From the NCBI GenBank assembly GCA_030789695.1, contig CM061132.1:147630597-147694596 (forward strand): DNA of 64,000 bases. Direction: 5' to 3'. A model generated the notes under the pieces. That model did not search any database. It had not been told where the DNA came from and was given only the letters and a program-made list of their open reading frames with translations. Below are positions 42,701 to 47,315 of the stretch, one piece after another. Within the stretch, counting starts at the first letter, position 1; the number at the start of each line of letters is the position of its first letter. Source of the DNA: Scilla litardierei (lineage: Eukaryota > Streptophyta > Magnoliopsida > Asparagales > Asparagaceae). The translations under genes and the position numbers were made by a program.

Positions 42701-44088
42701 TTTTGTGGCGACGGCTCAGTAGGCGTTTTATTATAAATAAGAGGAGAAGATTTGATAAAAGAAGGGAGAGAAAGAAGACAATATGTTTAGATCCCTTAGA
42801 TCTAATGGGAGAGTTCATCTTTCTCTCGAATTGAAACTTGGGAGAGCAGTCCTACTCTTGAAAGAGGTCAGTATTTCAGTTTTATTATCAATAAAAATAT
42901 CGTCTTTTCCCCCAAATCCACTCCTTTCACCATAAAAATCCAATCTTTCACCTTAAAAATCTCCCCCTTTCACCCTAAATCTACCAAAACTCTAATTTTA
43001 TCCCCAAAATCAGATCCGAATCGTATCAAATCTTATCCAGGCAACCAAGCCCACTCTCGCACACCAATACAAAAAATTTGATTTTTATCGAGAAACTAGA
43101 AGGTTACATCAAAATTTTAATTCTTTATCTATCCTATCCTGAAAACCCAAATAAATTTGTAGCCTTTATATATGCTTATGACTTGGGTTTCAAAAGCCAC
43201 ATCCAATGTGTGATTAAAACTCTAAAATAACTAAAGCATTCGAAAAATAAATTTAGGACTCAAAAGGACTCAAAATCTTAAATAAAACAACTAAAAGACT
43301 CAAAACAACTATAAGACTCAACGGACACAAATTCTATCTTCATCTCACATATAAAACCAAAAAGGACACTATTAAAGGACACTGAATTTAAATTCGATAT
43401 GTATCATTAGTTGAAATGAAACTGAGGTTTACCGACTAACCTAGCACACATTATCTCCTTTCCATTCCAGTTCATTTCAAAGTTTGGGTAGGCAATGTAA
43501 TGGAAGGTTCGAAGATGAACAATTGAATGGGACAAGAAAGAAATGTTCCCCTACCTCGCTATGAATTCACCAATCAATCAATGAGAAAGACATATTCATT
43601 GTTTCCAATCATATGGCATAGAGATGTATGACGGCTATGGATGGAGATTCCAGCAACTCTGGCTTCTTGACCTGGTTTTTGCGGTAAAGTGACCGGAAAC
43701 CCACTCGGGGAGTTTGAGCTTGAGTTAGTTTCTTATTGTATGGGACCTCCAGACCTCAGTTTCAAAAAGTCTATTTTTAGTTTTTGAAACTCAGTTTGAG
43801 CCACAACCCCACTAGACACCGGTTTCTTCAAAAACTAAACTGTGTTTGCCCAACAAGGCCTAAGAGATTCTAATTGGCAGTTAGTGCAGTCAAAACATGC
43901 ATTTATGTTTACATTCAAAATTTGATTCTCATTTAGTTTCAATTACCATGTTCTTGCAATATCTAATTTACCTCTTTGGGTATGCTGTGTGGTGTTTCCA
44001 GGATGCAGCAGAAGTCATAAAACGCATCATCCAGAGTAACCCAAATTCACTGAACTTCAATGTTATGGCTCTCTCAAAGAAAGTTTAA
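7103..44088 (+). CDS. UCH3: Ubiquitin carboxyl-terminal hydrolase, UCHL3 / plant UCH3 type (9 exons)
   Basis: This cysteine protease of the peptidase C12 family releases ubiquitin from small C-terminal adducts and precursors in cytosol and nucleus. Nine exons (7103-7165, 7310-7441, 7547-7588, 18130-18235, 22218-22276, 22381-22455, 31436-31484, 31604-31680, 44002-44088) total 690 nt and give 229 residues, close to the 230 of human UCHL3. All junctions are GT-AG and in phase. Landmarks: N-terminal [15 protein letters not shown]; oxyanion Gln90 and nucleophile Cys96 in [10 protein letters not shown]; the crossover loop rich in acidic residues (exons 5-6); His167 in [12 protein letters not shown]; Asp182 in YQLDGRK; C-terminal [11 protein letters not shown]. 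The ATG at 7103 is the first in-frame ATG and matches the usual family N terminus. There is no signal or transmembrane segment. The gene looks intact despite about 36 kb of intron. I assembled the exons by eye, without transcripts. Confidence 0.92.
7310..7441 (+). CDS. UCH3: UCH3 exon 2 (residues 22-65)
   Basis: The acceptor is TTGATGCAG and the donor CAG|GTTAGA, phase 0 at both ends. It encodes [20 protein letters not shown] through [17 protein letters not shown], which includes the ubiquitin-contacting segment of UCHL3-type enzymes. Intron 1 is 144 bp. Confidence 0.93.
7547..7588 (+). CDS. UCH3: UCH3 exon 3 (residues 66-79)
   Basis: A 42-nt microexon encoding [14 protein letters not shown], an acidic/basic linker typical of this place in the family. 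The acceptor is GATTAG and the donor AAG|GTATTT. It is followed by the 10.5-kb intron 3, so its inclusion may be sensitive to splicing efficiency. Confidence 0.85.
7589..8464 (+). other. Start of UCH3 intron 3, nothing recognised
   Basis: AT-rich intron sequence with no protein motif, RNA gene or clear repeat. The 64-codon frame at 8158-8352 has no family signature. Confidence 0.6.
8465..8716 (-). repeat. TRIM 3' LTR
   Basis: It begins TATTAGAGACCC on + (decayed TGTTAG) and ends GATTCTAACA. It contains an internal duplication of the TTAGAGACCCATCC word, as its partner does. Confidence 0.8.
8989..9000 (-). other. TRIM primer-binding site
   Basis: GCTTTGATACCA on +, i.e. TGGTATCAAAGC on -, a near-perfect complement to initiator tRNA-Met, two bases from the LTR. 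Confidence 0.85.
9003..9258 (-). repeat. TRIM 5' LTR
   Basis: TGTTAGAGACCC ... GATCCTAACA on +. In the element's own sense it starts TGTTAGGATCCCAATTAGTC, a familiar plant TRIM/LTR start. Confidence 0.8.
9264..10211 (+). other. Intron 3 segment, nothing recognised
   Basis: AT- and purine-rich sequence. Two short frames on the minus strand at 9871-10266 are hydrophobic but low in complexity and match no family I know. Confidence 0.5.
10626..10811 (-). repeat. 3' LTR of the gene-capturing element
   Basis: TGTTAAGAAGAAG ... GATTATCTTAACA with perfect inverted ends TGTTAAG/CTTAACA. Adjacent at 10812-10825 is CCCCCCTCAAACTG, the polypurine tract on the minus strand. Confidence 0.88.
10896..11245. 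repeat. GC-rich GAGGCCGCAGGGG-type minisatellite
   Basis: Repeated words GAGGC(C/T)GCAGGG, ACCGATGAGG and GATGTGCCGCTA occur in imperfect tandem, with GAGGCTATGCTCCGATG recurring. Long frames on both strands here are repeat by-products. Confidence 0.7.
11487..11880 (-). pseudogene. Captured fragment of PWP2-like WD-repeat protein
   Basis: The minus-strand frame 11487-11744 reads [17 protein letters not shown], then [22 protein letters not shown]2 (periodic tryptophan protein 2, a U3 snoRNP / small-subunit processome component) has the same order near its N terminus: FIN-RR-LHRITFK, then IAVGIGK-IWRS-GF. A second frame (ending near 11880) reads PISRNIKTL, which fits the segment just upstream in PWP2 and implies one frameshift at about 11740. 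Only about 100 of some 880 residues are represented, so the fragment cannot make the protein. It is sense to the carrier element and antisense to UCH3. Confidence 0.7.
11856..12290 (+). pseudogene. Captured C-terminal fragment of calnexin
   Basis: One frame reads [15 protein letters not shown], then [19 protein letters not shown], stop, KQP, then the membrane segment [17 protein letters not shown] and FGGKKP, followed by an acidic/Ser-rich tail. Plant calnexin, the ER membrane lectin chaperone, ends in this order, with the TM helix followed by FGGKK and a charged cytosolic tail. A single TAA (about 12008) replaces a codon expected to be GAA. The lumenal lectin and P domains are absent. The frame crosses regions that carry introns in plant calnexin genes (from memory), which suggests capture from mRNA; that is inference. 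Confidence 0.78.
12290..12439 (+). pseudogene. Captured fragment like stromal (chloroplast) HSC70
   Basis: The frame contains [20 protein letters not shown] (12299-12358). This is the start of the C-terminal lid region in Hsp70 proteins, and the exact wording [15 protein letters not shown] is typical of the chloroplast stromal form. The match is short and the following residues ([11 protein letters not shown]) no longer fit, so the fragment ends or is rearranged near 12360. It lies next to the PBS of the carrier. Confidence 0.55.
12446..12457 (-). other. Primer-binding site, perfect tRNA-iMet type
   Basis: GCTCTGATACCA on +, TGGTATCAGAGC on -, directly against the 5' LTR. Confidence 0.9.
12458..12640 (-). 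repeat. 5' LTR of the gene-capturing element
   Basis: Same ends as the copy at 10626. It differs by one 3-bp indel and about six substitutions. Confidence 0.88.
12818..14395 (-). other. Interior of the LTR A-LTR B composite, decayed
   Basis: No intact protein motif. At 13690-14040 there is a run of GGCTCGGGTCAGTTAGTTTGG-like phrases that recurs in style at 27030-27380, and then a GATGATGATG-rich stretch (14100-14340). These look like old LTR-element interior. Confidence 0.4.
14398..15153. mobile_element. TIR element with dense GTTCGTGAAC-type palindromes (MITE-like)
   Basis: Inverted ends GGGCTGTTGACGAAC and GTTCGTCAACAGCCC are perfect over 15 bp and flanked by TA on both sides. Inside, CGAGCTTGTTC(A/G)TGAAC words recur on both strands, and a segment of about 145 bp (14463-14610) is repeated directly at the right end (15010-15153). 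It is non-coding. The superfamily is uncertain: a TA duplication would suggest Tc1/mariner or PIF/Harbinger-like. Confidence 0.75.
15156..15507 (-). other. LTR-proximal interior of the composite with PBS
   Basis: Repeats the 16550-16866 interval (shared GATTTGGATT, TAGGTTGAAGGAAGAATA, AGATTAGAGAT). The plus sequence TCTCTGATACCA at 15495-15506 is a minus-strand PBS (TGGTATCAGAGA) against LTR B. Confidence 0.6.
15508..16087 (-). repeat. LTR B of the three-LTR composite
   Basis: TGATGGAGAACAG ... CCCTGCATCA, 580 bp, with inverted ends TGATG/CATCA and an adjacent minus-strand PBS. Confidence 0.7.
16088..16866 (-). other. Short interior between LTR B and LTR C
   Basis: 779 bp, non-coding. Its two ends are repeated outside: the left end at 17463-17845, the right end at 15156-15507. 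The set therefore reads as a tandem array of interior-LTR units. Confidence 0.6.
16867..17462 (-). repeat. LTR C of the three-LTR composite
   Basis: Starts TAATGGAGAAC (decayed TGATGG) and ends GGCTGTATCA, 596 bp. The adjacent PBS copy has decayed to CTCTGATATGA. Confidence 0.65.
17463..17845 (-). repeat. Partial interior copy right of LTR C
   Basis: Matches the first 380 bp or so of 16088-16866 (AAGGCA, TTTTTCATT.GTTTATT, AGTAGGGGTG, AGTCATG) and then stops, with the match lost after AAAAAAGTAATCG.TGGT. Confidence 0.6.
18130..18235 (+). CDS. UCH3: UCH3 exon 4, active-site exon (residues 80-114)
   Basis: The acceptor is CTGCTCCAG and the donor TTGA|GTAAGT, phase 1. It encodes [20 protein letters not shown] through ASSEIKL. 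Gln90 and the catalytic Cys96 lie here. Residue 115 (Ile) is split across the next junction. Confidence 0.93.
18236..19292 (+). other. UCH3 intron 4, 5' part
   Basis: No element recognised. A 37-bp tandem duplication (GTGTCTTTAATATGGAACCA and onward) spans 18801-18872. A chance SFLDR-like phrase near 18430 is not the real exon 5. Confidence 0.6.
19293..19684 (+). repeat. 197-bp tandem duplication
   Basis: Two copies (GGTAGAATTGGCGGA ... GTCTTTCTAAATC) with a period of 197 bp and a few percent divergence. The content is not recognised. Confidence 0.85.
19707..20201 (+). repeat. 5' LTR of the intron-4 element
   Basis: TGATGGAGATCAAATTCGAG ... CATCCTGCGTCA, 495 bp. Runs of AGTTATTTGAGTCTTT are internally repeated. 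Confidence 0.82.
20205..20216 (+). other. Primer-binding site
   Basis: TGGTATCAGTGC, three bases after the LTR; one base off the usual initiator-Met PBS. Confidence 0.75.
20750..22076 (+). repeat. 3' LTR of the intron-4 element, interrupted
   Basis: Pieces 20750-20885 and 21765-22076 join to match the 5' LTR. It ends CATGTGTCA before the target copy CATCA. Confidence 0.8.
20886..21759 (+). mobile_element. Nested solo LTR with CACGGCCGTG palindromes
   Basis: 874 bp, TGTTGATATG ... TTTCCCCAACA, with perfect target duplication TTTAG (20881-20885, 21760-21764) and no interior. Repeated CACGG(C/T)CGTG words near 20920-21100 are, in my experience, common in plant Ty3/gypsy LTRs. This is the product of LTR-LTR recombination. 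Confidence 0.8.
22218..22276 (+). CDS. UCH3: UCH3 exon 5 (residues 115-134)
   Basis: The acceptor is CACTTTTCAG and the donor GAG|GTTTTT. It encodes [19 protein letters not shown] after the split Ile115. This is the beginning of the crossover loop that covers the active site in UCHs. Confidence 0.92.
22381..22455 (+). CDS. UCH3: UCH3 exon 6 (residues 135-159)
   Basis: The acceptor is CTATCTTCAG and the donor GAG|GTATAT, phase 0. It encodes [20 protein letters not shown] then AGDTE. Intron 5 is only 104 bp. Confidence 0.93.
22664..22834. repeat. Poly-T / poly-G low-complexity tract
   Basis: TTTCG and TTTG repeats pass into long T runs, each followed by an unbroken G run (the second about 20 Gs). 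It lies in intron 6. Apparent poly-Phe/Gly frames across it are artefacts. Confidence 0.85.
22861..23925 (+). other. Intron 6 segment, nothing recognised
   Basis: AT-rich. A short direct repeat (AAAGCAATTCCTGGAATATTGGAT) is seen near 23225-23280. No protein family signature in the minus-strand frames. Confidence 0.5.
24139..25510 (-). mobile_element. Solo LTR of a SIRE/Maximus-type copia element
   Basis: 1372 bp, reading on the minus strand from TGTTGAATATTGAGTCATCA to CCCAACACCAAACA. The start with GAGTCATCATATATTAGTTTTGATGAT is characteristic of SIRE/Maximus LTRs. Flanks CATGG and CATGT agree at 4 of 5 bases as the target duplication. No interior is present. Confidence 0.7.
25661..27770 (-). 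other. Interior of the decayed LTR element
   Basis: No intact retroelement domain. GGCTTGGGGCCGGCTTGGGC-like phrases at 27180-27370 resemble those at 13860-13930. Confidence 0.4.
28209..28337. repeat. 34-bp inverted repeat hairpin
   Basis: Arms 28209-28242 and 28304-28337 (CCACCCTTGGGTGGCTG ... AGGACTGGG and its complement) pair at about 31 of 34 positions around a 61-nt loop. A second short pair, GAGGTATTG/CAATACCTC, is next to it. It lies in the transcribed intron 6. Confidence 0.85.
28608..29180. mobile_element. hAT-type MITE
   Basis: Ends CAGTGTTATAAAA and TTTTAGAACACTG form imperfect 13-bp TIRs, with flanking 8-bp duplications ATCTATAT/ATCTCTAT (one mismatch). CAGTG ends with 8-bp duplications are the hAT signature. 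The interior is non-coding with many GCGGCCGCATA words near both ends. Confidence 0.85.
29189..31435 (+). other. Rest of UCH3 intron 6
   Basis: 29205-29425 holds an imperfect tandem repeat of about 60 bp (CTTGTGTCCTC, GGCTAAATAACA, ATTGCCAC). 30742-30786 is a pure (AG)n microsatellite of about 22 units. The rest shows no recognised element. Confidence 0.6.
30742..30786. repeat. (AG)n microsatellite
   Basis: Uninterrupted AG dinucleotides, about 45 bp. Confidence 0.95.
31436..31484 (+). CDS. UCH3: UCH3 exon 7, catalytic His exon (residues 160-175)
   Basis: The acceptor is CCCTCCAG and the donor GACG|GTATGT, phase 1. It encodes [16 protein letters not shown]; His167 is the catalytic base. Confidence 0.93.
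31604..31680 (+). CDS. UCH3: UCH3 exon 8, catalytic Asp exon (residues 176-201)
   Basis: The acceptor is ATAATCGCAG and the donor CAG|GTAGTC. After the split Gly176 it encodes [20 protein letters not shown] then HRLLQ; Asp182 is the catalytic acid. Intron 7 is 119 bp; intron 8, which follows, is 12.3 kb. Confidence 0.93.
31681..32944 (+). other. UCH3 intron 8, 5' part
   Basis: No element recognised. A 65-bp tandem duplication (CTTAAATATACATTTGTAGG and onward) lies at about 32706-32835, and (GCAC)n at about 32597-32612. Confidence 0.6.
32945..33618. mobile_element. Foldback element with CT-rich and GA-rich arms (possible MULE-type MITE)
   Basis: The left half (GGGTAATTTGCACTCAACCC ... CTCTCTCTCTC to about 33235) is an imperfect inverted copy of the right half (GTGAGAGAGA... 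to about 33618). Pairing blocks include AAAAATCATTTTTTTCTTCTTCC against GGAAGAAGAAAATGATTTTT, and TCTATGATTTTAGTACTTAAACCCC against the complement near 33520-33550. No target duplication was found. ORFs across the CT/GA arms are not genes. Confidence 0.65.
33839..34370 (+). mobile_element. Solo LTR, same family as the intron-4 element
   Basis: 532 bp, TGATGTAGATCAAATTCAAG ... CGTTGTGCGTCA, with perfect target duplication CATCT (33834-33838, 34371-34375). It aligns throughout with the LTRs at 19707 and 20750. No interior remains. Confidence 0.85.
34637..35125 (-). repeat. LTR M1
   Basis: Left LTR of the composite; on the minus strand it starts TGACATCGATCAAATTTAAA. The boundary at 34637-34642 is approximate. 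Confidence 0.7.
36479..36966 (-). repeat. LTR M2
   Basis: Middle LTR; + strand TGACACAGGACAGAAG ... TGATCTATATCA, 488 bp. Confidence 0.75.
37251..37691 (-). pseudogene. Gypsy-type retropepsin (aspartic protease) remnant
   Basis: On the minus strand: [40 protein letters not shown], then SHILLGKP, stop, [13 protein letters not shown]. This order (PYNV-WI-KT--VT-RCLVPIQ--Y---DV---HILLGRPWLYD) is typical of the protease domain of plant Ty3/gypsy pol. A TGA sits where Trp is expected (HILLGKP-W). The N-terminal part, including the active-site region, was cut off by the insertion at 37691 and continues at about 40233-40314 (HKLIID-E-C, where DGGS-C would be expected). It cannot be functional. Confidence 0.7.
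37691..37980 (+). repeat. 5' LTR of the gag-only element
   Basis: 290 bp, complete TG...CA. Confidence 0.85.
37984..37995 (+). other. Primer-binding site
   Basis: TGGTATCAGAGT, three bases after the LTR, initiator-Met type. Confidence 0.8.
38006..38596 (+). CDS. Gag N-terminal region of the gag-only element
   Basis: 196 codons starting [20 protein letters not shown], with a coiled-coil-like segment ([27 protein letters not shown], residues 10-45), an acidic [12 protein letters not shown] patch (about 97-108), then a GC-rich Arg/Pro/Gly tail that is probably out of its original frame. A coiled coil followed by an acidic patch before the capsid domain is usual for plant gypsy Gag. The start follows the PBS by 10 bp. 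Confidence 0.6.
   Translation: MAAATRSKHKFEALEEKFMGEIEGVKKSVEAVVESVEQLKASQAKNDEQFAKILSLSLLTAKSQDKRNPNPTPKAAALKEGKEKEEILTQNQPYFVEELDEEEDEGPWKVDYREEVRQNATDFQRGAALAALSGRRTQARRGGRPPKTLLGPAATRHGRGTPFHPPRGSAGLARPCRPPPRSGDLVRPPTGPAGPA
38940..39520 (+). pseudogene. Gag capsid (retrotrans_gag) remnant, frameshifted
   Basis: One frame reads [40 protein letters not shown]. The next frame, from about 39160, continues [50 protein letters not shown]. Together they cover the capsid domain of gypsy Gag, with one frameshift near 39150. Downstream, near 39690, GLCFKCN marks a broken zinc knuckle. Confidence 0.75.
39879..40140 (+). repeat. 3' LTR, truncated
   Basis: Matches 37691-37953 closely, then ends at TCTCTATAAAA and joins the duplicated host sequence. 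Confidence 0.82.
40233..41005 (-). other. Remainder of the second composite interior
   Basis: Continues the protease remnant, then a T-rich TCTCTTTTTTGATTTT repeat stretch (40560-40780) like that at 36190-36380. No other domain seen. Confidence 0.5.
41152..41617 (+). repeat. 5' LTR
   Basis: 466 bp, TGTTAGGATTAGG ... GATCATATTA (terminal CA decayed to TA). Confidence 0.78.
41643..41858 (+). CDS. Short Gag-like ORF
   Basis: 71 codons, [20 protein letters not shown], then a helical stretch with heptad-like character ([20 protein letters not shown]). It begins 12 bp after the PBS, as in the gag-only element at 38006. It has no capsid or zinc-knuckle domain and is probably the truncated N terminus of Gag. 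Confidence 0.45.
   Translation: MATTRKIDALKERRQAILWEMKATMKQYFETRRQISEEISKIFQKANMNLDLKKDEANDADPGLKMTPLTK
42551..43028 (+). repeat. 3' LTR
   Basis: 478 bp, TGATTAGGGTTTATGG ... GAATCGTATCA; diverged from the 5' LTR by many substitutions and small indels. Confidence 0.78.
43414..44001 (+). other. UCH3 intron 8, 3' end
   Basis: No element recognised. The branch/acceptor region ends GGTGTTTCCAG before exon 9. Confidence 0.6.
44002..44088 (+). CDS. UCH3: UCH3 exon 9 (residues 202-229 and stop)
   Basis: Encodes [20 protein letters not shown] then VMALSKKV and TAA. This is the C-terminal helix and strand typical of UCHL3 proteins. Confidence 0.93.
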   Translation, partial: DAAEVIKRIIQSNPNSLNFNVMALSKKV

Positions 44089-44326
44089 TAAGCAGCGGAT
44101 CAAGATTGTAGAAGAACTCGAGTAACGTTCAGAGCCAGCAAAATATTTCCAGCAAAATTGTGAAGGGCTACCTTGTTAGATTCTCTCTTTTGTGCGGATC
44201 TTCCATCTTCATTAGGCTCTCCTAACTGTGCTAAATTAAAATTTCCCCCTAGCACTCATGCATGTTTGGCTGTAGTTAATCAAAATGTACTTCATGTGAA
44301 ACTTATTATATATTCTGCTTGAAATG

Positions 44327-44332
44327 AATAAA
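44327..44332 (+). terminator. UCH3: Candidate UCH3 poly(A) signal
   Basis: AATAAA 239 bp after the stop codon, followed by a T/G-rich stretch (TTGTTTTGTTTGTTTG), a usual plant 3' UTR layout. Confidence 0.6.
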
Positions 44333-44441
44333 GCTTGTTTTGTTTGTTTGTTGTAAATTAAATATGGCCTGTGTCAAATGCTAGTTAAAAAGAAGGGCGG
44401 GCAAAGCATCCTTTTCCGAAGCAACATGTTATATTCATATC

Positions 44442-44555
44442 AATGATTGAGATGTGTGTAAGGTTTTTTTTGTCAAAAGTGGCAAAAAATCACATCTTTC
44501 TATCTCTCATACTTTTTTGCCGCTTTTGACAAAAAACCTTGCATCTCAATCATTT
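44442..44555. repeat. Foldback hairpin just downstream of UCH3
   Basis: Arms AATGATTGAGATG...AAGGTTTTTT..GTCAAAAGTGGCAAAAAA (44442-44489) and their complement (44513-44555) pair over about 42 bp around a 23-nt loop. It is MITE-like; no target duplication is clear. If transcription reads through, it would form a long stem. Confidence 0.8.
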
Positions 44556-45036
44556 TATTGAGGTGTATATAGTCCAAGCCTTTTCAGAGGATTGTATTTG
44601 AGATGTGCATCCAGTTTGGAAAGTATCAAAGTTTTCAGGACAAATTTTCAATTTAGTTTTTTAAATTTTTTTTTAAAATGGCTAATTTTAAAAATATTTG
44701 CAAAAATTGACAAAAAACAGTCACATCTAACATTTGCACGTGGTAAGGTGGATGATTTAAAATTAGCAGTGTTGGTAATACTATCAAATTTGGCAAAGAT
44801 CAAATTGGATGGACAACTTTAAATAGCGCGGCTGGCAAACCTGTTTAAATTTAGCCCGTTTAAATATAAATATTCTTCCATGTTAGGAATGAATATTCTT
44901 TTGCTAATTTCTAGTATAGTGTTTCTCTAGCATTTTTTACTAATTTTTAAATTACTTTCATGTTTGTATTTTATCACGTATTATATATTCGGTATATTTG
45001 AATCTATATTAAATATGTTTTTAAAAAAAGAAGATA

Positions 45037-45744
45037 TCTATTATACATTTGACAACGTTTTTTGAATTCTAGGGCTGACTAGGACAAGATAAAGAGTGGC
45101 TGAGATTCGATCTTGGAAAATCAATGGTTGAGATTGAATTTTGTGAAAATTTTAGTGGAAAAACTTAAATTTTGGTGGGAAAAGTGTCTTGGGAACCAAA
45201 ACTTTGAAATTAGAAGTGTCATGGGAAAGATTGCGGAGATTAAATTGGGGGAAAATGCCTTGGGAACCTAAACTTTGAAATTAGAAGTGCCTTGGAAAAG
45301 ATGGTGGAGATTAAATTTGTGGGAAAAATGCCTTGGGAACCTAAACTTTGAAATTAAAAATGCCTTGGGAAAGATTGTGGAGAAGCATGATCCATTAAAT
45401 TAAACAAAATAAAAAATACTCTGAGGTTTGTTGTTCCACCGAAGGCGCCCGCGGCGAAGGCGCTCATGGCATTTTTTTACACTAATTTGTTGTCCCGCGC
45501 CGAAGGTGCGAGCGCCGAATTTGTTGTTCCGCGTCGAAGGCTCCTGCGTCGAATTTGTTGTTTCGCGCAGAAGGCGCCTGCGCCGATTTTGTTGTTCTGC
45601 GTCGAAGGCGCCCGTGCCGCTAAATATTTTTACGCTAATTTATTGTTTTGTTAAATTTTGGCTGTGGAAATACTTTTTTGGGGAACAAAGATTTTGCGGG
45701 GGATATCTTAAATGAACCGTGCCCGCGGGCACGGGTTATGACTA
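45037..45744 (+). mobile_element. Helitron-like unit 1
   Basis: 5' end TCTATTATACATTTGACAAC after an A; a perfect 18-bp palindrome CCGTGCCCGCGGGCACGG (45717-45734); then GTTATGACTA, where the next unit begins (the final G of CTAG is missing). 708 bp. It is non-coding, with repeated GCGCCGAATTTGTTGTTC words. Confidence 0.75.
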
Positions 45745-46547
45745 TCTATTATATATTTGGCAACGTTTTTGAATTCTAGGGCTGACTAGGACAAGATAAA
45801 GAGTGGCTGATATCTGATCTTGGTAAATCAATGATTGAGATTGGATTTTGTGAAAATTTTAGTGTGAAACTTAAGTTTTGGTGGGAAAAGTGTCTTGGGA
45901 ACCAAAACTTTGAAATTAGAAGTGTCTTGGGAAAGATTGTGGAGATTAAATTTGAGAAGAAAGTGCCTTGTGAACCTAAACTTTGAAATTGAAAGTGCAT
46001 TGGGAAATATTGTGGAGAATAAATTTGGGTGGAAAAGTGCCTTGGGAACCTAAACTTTGAAATTGAAAGTGCCTTGGAAAAAATTGTGGAGAATCAATAT
46101 CCATTAAATTAAACAAATAAAAAATTTAGCGTAAAACAATTTAGCAGAACAACAAATTAGCGTAAAAATACCTTGAGCTTTGTTGTTCCGGGCGCCCGCG
46201 CCGACGGAGCCCGCTAAATTTTTTTACGCTAATTTGTTATTCCGCGCCGAAGGCGCGGGCGCCGAATTTGTTGTTCGACGCCGAATTTGTTGTTCAGCGC
46301 CTAAGGCGCGGGCGCCGAATTTGTTGTTCGATGCCAAATTTGTTGTTCAGCGCCTAAGGCGCGGGCGCCAAATTTGTTGTTCGACGCCAAATTTGTTGTT
46401 CCGTCCCGAAGGTGTCCGTGTCACTAAATATTTTTACGCTAATTTATTGTTCTGTTAAATTTTGGCTGTGGAAATAATTTTTCGGGGAACAAAGATTTCC
46501 CGGGAAATCTTAAATGAACCGTGCCCGCGGGCACGGGTTATGACTAG
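45745..46547 (+). mobile_element. Helitron-like unit 2
   Basis: TCTATTATATATTTGGCAAC ... perfect palindrome (46519-46536), then GTTATGA and CTAG at 46544-46547, with the T of the next unit following. 803 bp. A 5' TC and a 3' CTRR with a GC-rich hairpin about 10 nt upstream are the defining Helitron ends. Confidence 0.82.
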
Positions 46548-47315
46548 TCTATTATACATTTGACAACGTTTTTTGAATTCTAGGGCTGACTAGGACAAGA
46601 CAAAAAGTGGATGAGATTTGATCTTGTGAAATGGAAGGTTGAAATGAAGCTTTGAAACCATGAATGTGAGTTTTGAAATTTGATCCAGCTTTGAAATTTG
46701 ATCCAACTTTGAAAAGAAGGGAGCTTTGAAACCATGAATGTGAGTTTTGAAATTTGGTCCACCTTTGAAATTTGATCCACCTTTGAAAGCAGCCAGTGAA
46801 CATGTTTCAAGATGGGGCGCCCGCTAAATTTTCTTACGCTGAATTTGTTGTTCTACGCGAATTTGTTGTTCCGTGCCGAAGGCGTCGGCGCCGAATTTGT
46901 TTTTCCGTGCCGAATGCGCCTGTGCCGAATTTGCTGTTCCGCGCGAAAGGCGCCCGCGCCCTTAAATATTTTTACTCTAATTTGTTGCTCTTTTAAATTT
47001 TAATTATTTTTTGGGGAACAAATATTTCGTGTGGCAAATCTTAAATGAACCGTGCCCGCTGGCACCGGTTTTTTTGCCCGCGCCGAAAGCGCCCGCTAAA
47101 TTTTTGTTTGTTTAAAATTTAGAGGGGGAAATAATTCTTGGGGAGAACAAAGATTTTGAGGAGATATCTTAAATGAACCATGCCCGAGGGCGCCCGCGCC
47201 AAAGTTACATTTTTGTTCGTTTAAATTTTGGAGGGAGAAATAATTTTGGGCGCGAACAAAGATTTTGAGAGAAAATCTTAAATGAACCGTGCATGTGGGC
47301 ACAGGTTATGACTAG
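46548..47315 (+). mobile_element. Helitron-like unit 3
   Basis: TCTATTATACATTTGACAAC ... GTTATGACTAG, 768 bp. The terminal hairpin is decayed (CCGTGCATGTGGGCACAGG). It has a TTTGAAATTTGGTCCA(C/A)CTTTG tandem stretch near 46620-46800. Confidence 0.75.

Larger units (their letters stand above)
41152..43028 (+). mobile_element. Short non-autonomous gypsy-like LTR element in LTR M3
   Basis: LTRs 41152-41617 and 42551-43028, PBS TGGTATCAAAG at 41621, a 930-bp interior, and target duplication CATCT / AATCT (one mismatch). The LTR carries TTCTGGGCACAT, a TATAAATAAG box and TTTATTATCAATAAAAATAT. The interior has a short gag-like ORF and ends with a HLIDKVV-like phrase close to HLEDKV, the remnant of the integrase end, so pol has been deleted. 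Confidence 0.8.
34637..43406 (-). mobile_element. Three-LTR gypsy-derived composite (minus), with two nested elements
   Basis: LTRs M1 (34637-35125), M2 (36479-36966) and M3 (41006-43406, interrupted) are separated by two copies of a related interior, so the order is LTR-interior-LTR-interior-LTR. Both interiors start with (T)TCGG.TTGAG.ATTTCT.CACCGGGTGAATG and end in a TCTCTCTTTTTTATTT-rich stretch. The second interior contains a gypsy-type retropepsin remnant. The family is the same as the intron-4 element and the solo LTR at 33839. A possible target duplication AGTTG (34632-34636, 43409-43413) is uncertain, since it needs two extra bases at one end. Confidence 0.7.
41006..43406 (-). repeat. 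LTR M3, interrupted by the 41152-43028 element
   Basis: Pieces 41006-41151 and 43034-43406 join. Starts TGACGTAGGACAGAAGCGGG and ends CGATATGTATCA on +. Confidence 0.75.
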
